Assembly (NCBI RefSeq): GCF_032918005.1
Contig: NZ_CP136628.1
Coordinates: forward strand, 4,139,501-4,203,500
Direction: 5' to 3'
Length of the DNA stretch: 64,000 nt
Source of the DNA: Bradyrhizobium sp. NDS-1
Lineage (GTDB): Bacteria; Pseudomonadota; Alphaproteobacteria; Rhizobiales; Xanthobacteraceae
The position numbers were made by a program, and so were the translations under genes. Positions 59,249 to 64,000 of this stretch are shown one piece after another. Every line of letters begins with the position of its first letter. Positions within the stretch are counted from its first letter, which is position 1. The notes beneath the pieces are model-generated. The model did not search any database and had not been told where the DNA came from. It worked only from the letters and a program-made list of their open reading frames with translations.

Positions 59249-61489
59249 TTGCAGAGCAGCGCCGGCGCGCGCGCATTCAAGAATGCGCGATTGCAGAAGA
59301 AGTTGAAGAAGCAGGCCGACGCCATCATCTCCGCCGCGGCGAGCGCCTATGGCCAGGGCAGATATGCGGAGAGCGAGGCGCTCTGCCGCCAGATCGTGCA
59401 AGCCGTTCCGGATCATTTTGACGCCACGCATTTCCTCGGCCTTAGCGTGCAACAGCTCGGGCGCCTCGATGAGGCGCAACAGCTGCTCGAGCGCGCGGTC
59501 GCGATCGATCCGCGTTCGCACGAGGCCCATAACAATCTCGCCGCCGTGCACTTCGTGCTTCAGAAATTCGAGGCCGCCCGCGCGTGTCAGGAGAAGGCGA
59601 TCGCGCTGAAGCCGAACTTTGCGCCGGCTCTCGCCGGCCTCGGCAATACCTTGCTCCAGATGAACCTGCCGGGGCAGGCCATCGAACTCTACGATCGCGC
59701 GATCAAGCTGAAGCCCGATTATGCCGATGCGCTCTGCAATCGTGGCCTCGCCGAGCTGGCGCTGGGCCAGTTCGACCGGGCCAGGCAGAGCTTCGAGCGC
59801 GCCCTGTTGTTTCAGCCGCGTCACGCAGAGGCGCTCGTCGGCAAAGGCGTGGTGAACATCGAGCTGAAGCACTACGACGAGGCGGAAGCCGCGCTCGCAG
59901 CGGCGCTCGCGATCAGGCCCGGTTCGGCCAAGGCCCACGCGCACCGCGGCCGGCTCAATTTTGCGCTGTCGCGGCCGGAGCAGGCGGCCGCGAATTTTGA
60001 TGCGGCACTTGCGCTTTCGCCCAGGCTCGAAGTGGCCTTGCGGGGGAAGGCGGAAGTCTCGCTGAGCATGGGGAATACCGCGCAGGCGATCCTGGCCTGC
60101 ACGGCACTGCTCGAGGAAAATCCGCGCTCGGCGATCGCGCTCGCGCTGCTGAGTGCCTGTTTTGCGAACCAGGGAGAGATCGCAGCCGCGATCGAGCATC
60201 TCGACGCCGCCCTGGCGATCGCGCCGGGCGAGCCGGACCTGATCGCGCGGAAGATCTACTTTCTGGACTTTCTCTCCGACGCGGATTTCGCGGTCCAGCA
60301 GGCGGCGCGCAAATCCTGGTGGGATGCGATCGGCGCCAGATTGCCGCAAAGGAAGCTCGCACCCCGGCAGTTCGATCCCGACAGGCGGATCGTGGTCGGT
60401 TATGTGTCCGCCGAGTTCTGGTATCACTCGGCGGCGTTCGGTCTGTTACCGGTGCTGCGTCATCACGATCGCGCCCAATTCGAGATCGTATGCTATTCGT
60501 GCTCGCCGACGCGAGACGAGATGACCGTCAAATTCAAATCGTTGGCGGACGTCTGGGTCGACGCCTCGCAACTCTCGGACGAGGAGCTGGCCGATCGCAT
60601 TGAAGCCGACAAGGTCGATATCCTGATCGACGTATCAGGGCATACCACCGGCAACAGGCTTCCTGTGTTCGCCCGCAAGCCGGCTCCGATCCAGGTCACG
60701 GGTTTTGGGCACGCCACGGGGACCGGCCTGCAGACCATGGACTACGTGCTCGCGGACCCGATCTTCATTCCGGAATCCGCCCGCCACCTGCTGGCCGAAA
60801 AGGTTCATGATCTGCCGTGCCTGATCACGACTGATCCCATCCTTGATGTGCCCGCTTCGGAGCTTCCGATGCTCCGCAACGGCCATGTGACCTTCGGCGT
60901 CTTCAATCGCATCTCCAAGATCTCGGATGATGCCATCCTGGTGTGGGCGAAGGTGATGCGCGAGGTCAGCGGATCGAAGATCGTCATCAAGCATACGCTG
61001 CTTGACGATCCGCTGGTGCGGGACGGTCTTCTGGCACGTTTCGTGGCGCAGGGGATCGCCGAGCAGAACGTCACGTGCCTCGGCTCGTCCCAGCGCGCCG
61101 AGCATCTGCGGGCCTTTGCTAACGTCGACATCTCCCTCGACACCTTCCCGCAAAACGGCGGCGTCAGTACCTGGGAATCCCTCTATGCGGGCGTTCCGGT
61201 CGTCGCCAAGCTCGGCCACGGCGCCTCGTCGCGCGCCGGCGGCTCCATCGTGGCTGCAATCGGTCTCGGTGACTGGGTCGCCGACGATGACGAGGGGTAT
61301 GTCGCCATCGCATGCAAATACGCGGCGCAGCCCGCGCATCTGGCAAAGTTGCGCGCAGATCTGCCGGCTCGGATCGCAGCTTCGCCGGCCGGCAACGTCG
61401 AGACTTACACGCGCAAGGTCGAGGAAGGTTATCGACGGTTCTGGCGCGACCGTTGTGCCGCAGCCTCGGAACGCGGCGAGGGTGCGTAG
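59249..61489 (+). CDS. TPR-containing O-GlcNAc-transferase-like protein, copy 3
   Basis: The 746-aa paralogue starts at TTG 59249 behind TTCCGGAGAGACACC. Domain layout equals copies 1 and 2: TPRs to about residue 370, then GT41 with RRIVVGYVSAEFWYHSAAFG, ILIDVSGHTTGNRLPVFARK and DTFPQNGGVSTWESLYAGVP. In the motif that reads FNRIYKIS in copies 1 and 2 it has FNRISKIS, replacing the Tyr next to the lysine thought to contact UDP in OGT. Long stretches of its 3' half are nearly identical in DNA to copy 1, pointing to recent duplication or gene conversion. Confidence 0.92.
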   Translation: MQSSAGARAFKNARLQKKLKKQADAIISAAASAYGQGRYAESEALCRQIVQAVPDHFDATHFLGLSVQQLGRLDEAQQLLERAVAIDPRSHEAHNNLAAVHFVLQKFEAARACQEKAIALKPNFAPALAGLGNTLLQMNLPGQAIELYDRAIKLKPDYADALCNRGLAELALGQFDRARQSFERALLFQPRHAEALVGKGVVNIELKHYDEAEAALAAALAIRPGSAKAHAHRGRLNFALSRPEQAAANFDAALALSPRLEVALRGKAEVSLSMGNTAQAILACTALLEENPRSAIALALLSACFANQGEIAAAIEHLDAALAIAPGEPDLIARKIYFLDFLSDADFAVQQAARKSWWDAIGARLPQRKLAPRQFDPDRRIVVGYVSAEFWYHSAAFGLLPVLRHHDRAQFEIVCYSCSPTRDEMTVKFKSLADVWVDASQLSDEELADRIEADKVDILIDVSGHTTGNRLPVFARKPAPIQVTGFGHATGTGLQTMDYVLADPIFIPESARHLLAEKVHDLPCLITTDPILDVPASELPMLRNGHVTFGVFNRISKISDDAILVWAKVMREVSGSKIVIKHTLLDDPLVRDGLLARFVAQGIAEQNVTCLGSSQRAEHLRAFANVDISLDTFPQNGGVSTWESLYAGVPVVAKLGHGASSRAGGSIVAAIGLGDWVADDDEGYVAIACKYAAQPAHLAKLRADLPARIAASPAGNVETYTRKVEEGYRRFWRDRCAAASERGEGA

Positions 61490-61550
61490 ACAGGCCGGAC
61501 CACGCGGTCCTTGTGGACGCGCGTCCTTGACGCCAGGGGGCGTGTGACGA

Positions 61551-62585
61551 TCACACGAACGGTGGCTTGATGTTGCTGCGCTTCTCCAGCCACTCCGGCA
61601 CCGGCAGGTTCTTGGCGCGCATGAAATCCGCGTTGAACAGCTTCGACTGATAGCGGCTGCCGGAATCGCACAGCACGGTGACGACCGTCTTGCCGGGCCC
61701 GAGCTGCTTGGCGAGACGCATCGCGCCCACGATGTTGATGCCGGTCGAGCCGCCGAGGCACAGGCCCTCGTGCTGGAGCAGCTCGTAGATGGCGCTGACG
61801 GCTTCGGCATCGGGAATGAGATAAGAGTCGTCGACCTTGGCCGTCTCGACGATCGCGGTCGCGCGGTTGAGGCCGATGCCTTCCGTGATCGAGCCGCCCG
61901 GCGTTGCCTTGGCATCACCGGTCCTGAAATATTCGTACATACCGGCGCCGTGCGGATCGGCGCAGGCGATGCGGATGTTCTTGTTCTTCTCTTTCAGATA
62001 GCGGCTGGTGCCGGCGAGCGTGCCGCCGCTGCCGACCGAGCAGACGAAGCCGTCGACCTTGCCGCCGGTCTGCTCCCAGATCTCGGGCCCCGTGGACTCA
62101 TAGTGCGCCTTGGCGTTGTCGAGGTTGTTCCACTGGTCCGCGAACAGCACGCCATTGGGCTCGGTCTTGCGCAGCTCGTCCGCAAGTCGGCGGCCGACAT
62201 GCTGGTAGTTGTTGGGGTTGGCGTAGGGCAGGGCGGGCACTTCGATCAGCTCGGCGCCGCACAGCTTCAAGAAATCCTTCTTTTCCTGGCTTTGCGTCTC
62301 CGGGATCACGATCAGCGTGCGGTAGCCGCGAGCACTCGCCACGACCGCGAGCCCGATGCCGGTATTGCCGGCGGTTGCCTCCACCACGAGACCACCGGGC
62401 TTGAGCTCGCCGCGTTTCTCGGCCTCCAGGATCATCCATTTGCCGGCGCGGTCTTTGACCGATTGGCCGGGATTCATGAACTCGGCCTTGCCGAGAATGC
62501 TGCAGCCGGTCAGTTCCGAGGCGCGCTTCAGCTTGATCAGCGGGGTGTTGCCGATGGCTTCGACAACGTCGTTTCGAATGGTCAT
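61551..62585 (-). CDS. cysK: Cysteine synthase A (O-acetylserine sulfhydrylase)
   Basis: The 344-aa PLP enzyme starts at ATG 62585; upstream extension of the frame has no coding character. It has NDVVEAIGNTPLIKLKRASE, the PLP lysine in FMNPGQSVKDRAGKWMI, the phosphate or substrate loop ATAGNTGIGLAVVA, VGSGGTLAGTSRYLK and the C-terminal LCDSGSRYQSKLFN. It makes cysteine from O-acetylserine and sulfide. It converges with the last OGT-like gene and is not in a sulfate-assimilation operon. Confidence 0.95.
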   Translation of the reverse strand: MTIRNDVVEAIGNTPLIKLKRASELTGCSILGKAEFMNPGQSVKDRAGKWMILEAEKRGELKPGGLVVEATAGNTGIGLAVVASARGYRTLIVIPETQSQEKKDFLKLCGAELIEVPALPYANPNNYQHVGRRLADELRKTEPNGVLFADQWNNLDNAKAHYESTGPEIWEQTGGKVDGFVCSVGSGGTLAGTSRYLKEKNKNIRIACADPHGAGMYEYFRTGDAKATPGGSITEGIGLNRATAIVETAKVDDSYLIPDAEAVSAIYELLQHEGLCLGGSTGINIVGAMRLAKQLGPGKTVVTVLCDSGSRYQSKLFNADFMRAKNLPVPEWLEKRSNIKPPFV

Positions 62586-62629
62586 GTCAGGAAAATCGCT
62601 ATCAAGGGGTTGATCTGGTTGGCCAGAAC

Positions 62630-62824
62630 CTAGTGCTTGGGAGGGCAAAGGGGAAGGCTTTTGCGCTGCGGCGAAACCGGCTGAAGCACCTGTCCAAACA
62701 GGGATATTATCGTGTAGCGTGGCCGGCGATTGATGCGCTTGGCTGCGCGGCGGAACATCACTAGGAGGAAATGACTGAACGCCGTCACGACACGGAAGAT
62801 AAGGGTCGTCACCAGCCACTTCAC
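62630..62824 (-). CDS. 64-aa hydrophobic hypothetical (doubtful)
   Basis: A GTG-started frame lies upstream of cysK on the same strand. Its N-terminus is hydrophobic then basic (KWLVTTLIFRVVTAFSHFLL, FRRAAKRINRRPRY), as in a small membrane protein, but the tail is nondescript and the ribosome site is weak. It could equally be the untranslated leader of cysK. Confidence 0.25.
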   Translation of the reverse strand: MKWLVTTLIFRVVTAFSHFLLVMFRRAAKRINRRPRYTIISLFGQVLQPVSPQRKSLPLCPPKH

Positions 62825-63244
62825 GAGCGCATTTTTCCAGGAGCTAGTCTGGACGATATCTGGGGACGTGGATGTTGGGGGCGCGACCGAGCCGAGGCCT
62901 CACGGAGCGCCGCCGCCAGATCGGAAAGCCCCGATGCCGGTGTGGCAGCATTATCACATGAAATCTTGGTAAGCTTGTTCACGCCTCCCGATGTTTTGGG
63001 AATGAAAGAAGTCTCTGCGAGACAGGGACATTCGGCATTTTGATCGATCCGCTCGAGGTTCGTTGGCGCGGCCATCTCGCAACTGCGGGACTGTCGCGCT
63101 GTTCCGCGCCCAGCTAGTATCGATATCGAGGTTCCGTAGAAAGCATCACGTTGTGAATGAGTTGTCCAAAGCCCCCCGATTGTCCCGCCGCGAATCGGTT
63201 AATCCGGTTGCGCGGCGGCTTGATCTGCCCGGCGGGGGGTGGAT
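62825..63244. other. Intergenic region before the RND lipoprotein gene
   Basis: About 420 bp without a convincing gene. A frame from ATG 62771 has AGGAGGA just before it, but the site is too close to the ATG and the product lacks coding character. The last 60 bp should contain the promoter of the outer-membrane lipoprotein operon. No operator palindrome stands out. Confidence 0.4.
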
Positions 63245-64000
63245 GTGACACAGGATGTTCCGGCGATCGCCATGCGGCGGTCCGTAGGTTCTGCATCCAG
63301 GACGCTGCGCGCGGCGCGCTGGCTCGCGGTAGTGTGCCTCGCCGCCGGCTCGGGCGCGTGCGTGCTGACCCAGGACCTTCCCGATCCCGCCCTCGACGTT
63401 CCCTCGCACTACAAATACGCGGGCAAGGGCGATGCGCCGCCGTCCTTGGATTGGTGGCGTGGCTTCCGCTCTGCGGAGCTGACGCAGCTGATGGAAGAGG
63501 CGCAGACCGTCAATCTCGACATCGCCGCCGCCGTCTCGCGCATCGTCCAGGCTGACGCCCAGGCGCGGCAGGCGGGCGCCGCGCTGCTGCCCAGCGTATC
63601 GACGGGCGGATCGGAAACCTATTCGCGCACCTCGGGCGCAAGCTCCTCGGGTCTGTCCATCGGCGGACGCGAGGTCGTCAACTATTCGGCTTCGTTGAGC
63701 GCGAGCTATCAGCTCGACTTCTGGGGCCAGAACCGCGCCGCGCTGCAAACGGCCGAGGAAACGGCCAACGCCAACCGCTTCGATCGCGACACCGTCGCAC
63801 TGACGACGCTGGCCGCCGTTGCCAACGCCTATTTCCAGGTTCTGGCCTCTCAGGATCGCATCAGGACGTCACAGCGCAACATCGCCAGCGCCCAGCGCAT
63901 CCTCGACGCCGTCAGGGAGCGGCGCAAGGCCGGCACCGGCACGGATCTCGACGTCGCCCAGCAGGAAAGCGTGCTTGCCAACCAGAAGGCCCTGGTGCCG
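63245..64000 (+). CDS. RND efflux outer-membrane lipoprotein, NodT-type (5' part)
   Basis: The frame is open from GTG 63245 (GGGGGG site upstream; in-frame ATG at 63272) to the window edge, giving 252 codons. A signal peptide with a lipoprotein-like end (WLAVVCLAAGSGAC) is followed by VLTQDLPDPALDVPSHYKYA, WWRGFRSAELTQLMEEAQTV, NLDIAAAVSRIVQADAQARQ, GAALLPSVSTG, YQLDFWGQNRAALQTAEE and TLAAVANAYFQVLASQDRI. This is the TolC/OprM-like outer-membrane factor family. The tripartite pump genes would be expected to the right. Confidence 0.9.
   Translation, partial: MTQDVPAIAMRRSVGSASRTLRAARWLAVVCLAAGSGACVLTQDLPDPALDVPSHYKYAGKGDAPPSLDWWRGFRSAELTQLMEEAQTVNLDIAAAVSRIVQADAQARQAGAALLPSVSTGGSETYSRTSGASSSGLSIGGREVVNYSASLSASYQLDFWGQNRAALQTAEETANANRFDRDTVALTTLAAVANAYFQVLASQDRIRTSQRNIASAQRILDAVRERRKAGTGTDLDVAQQESVLANQKALVP

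Noticed and set aside
59063..60427. 454-codon minus-strand frame opposite OGT-like copy 3
   Set aside because: Similar antisense frames appear opposite all three copies because they are paralogous; composition is antisense-type.
62771..63043. 90-codon frame preceded by AGGAGGA
   Set aside because: The purine block is only 1-2 nt from the ATG, too close for initiation, and the translation has no coding character.
1..64000. CRISPR arrays, insertion sequences, prophage
   Set aside because: No regularly spaced direct repeats, transposase, integrase or phage structural genes were recognised; repeats present are isolated palindromic elements.

Overview
The window looks like chromosomal DNA of a Bradyrhizobium-type alphaproteobacterium. 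It is GC-rich, encodes an aapJQMP amino-acid transporter next to a cystathionine beta-lyase, two TRAP transporters, an OpgC-type glucan modifier, an AraC-linked leucine-degradation operon, many small proteins of the sort common in that genus, and dispersed palindromic intergenic repeats. The organism call is inferred from gene content; no rRNA or species marker is present. I saw no phage, insertion sequence, integrase, CRISPR array or replication origin.

Region by region: 1-8.1 kb carries small hypotheticals, a sirtuin, a double cold-shock protein, a DUF192 protein, tRNA-Pro(UGG), an eRF1-like stress protein behind an FNR/FixK-type promoter, OpgC, an NDUFS4-like complex I accessory protein and an Lrp regulator. 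8.2-15.0 kb is an AraC regulator divergent from isovaleryl-CoA dehydrogenase, both methylcrotonyl-CoA carboxylase subunits and HMG-CoA lyase. 15.1-23.0 kb has two TRAP systems; the first carries a DHDPS-family aldolase and a divergent GntR regulator with a clear operator, and two inverted copies of one repeat lie on either side of that block. 23.3-33.2 kb is a patchwork of small secreted, membrane and hypothetical genes with an autotransporter, a TPR protein, an unassigned PLP enzyme and tRNA-Arg(UCU).

33.6-41.0 kb encodes a bacterial alpha-2-macroglobulin followed by penicillin-binding protein 1C. A lipid-modification operon (GT-C glycosyltransferase, PAP2 phosphatase, GT2 synthase, LAB_N membrane protein) follows to 44.8 kb, then a TetR/EamA pair, a Na/Pi cotransporter, cystathionine beta-lyase and aapJQMP. 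54.5-61.5 kb holds three tandem TPR plus O-GlcNAc-transferase-like genes, all apparently starting at TTG. The window closes with cysteine synthase and the 5' part of an RND outer-membrane lipoprotein.

The most notable items are the triple OGT-like array, the FixK/FNR-type class II promoter at 5.45 kb, a pbpC reading frame whose only usable starts lie in or before a dispersed repeat, a long helical insertion in AapM, and a candidate small RNA or leader terminator with C-rich loops at 30.5 kb.
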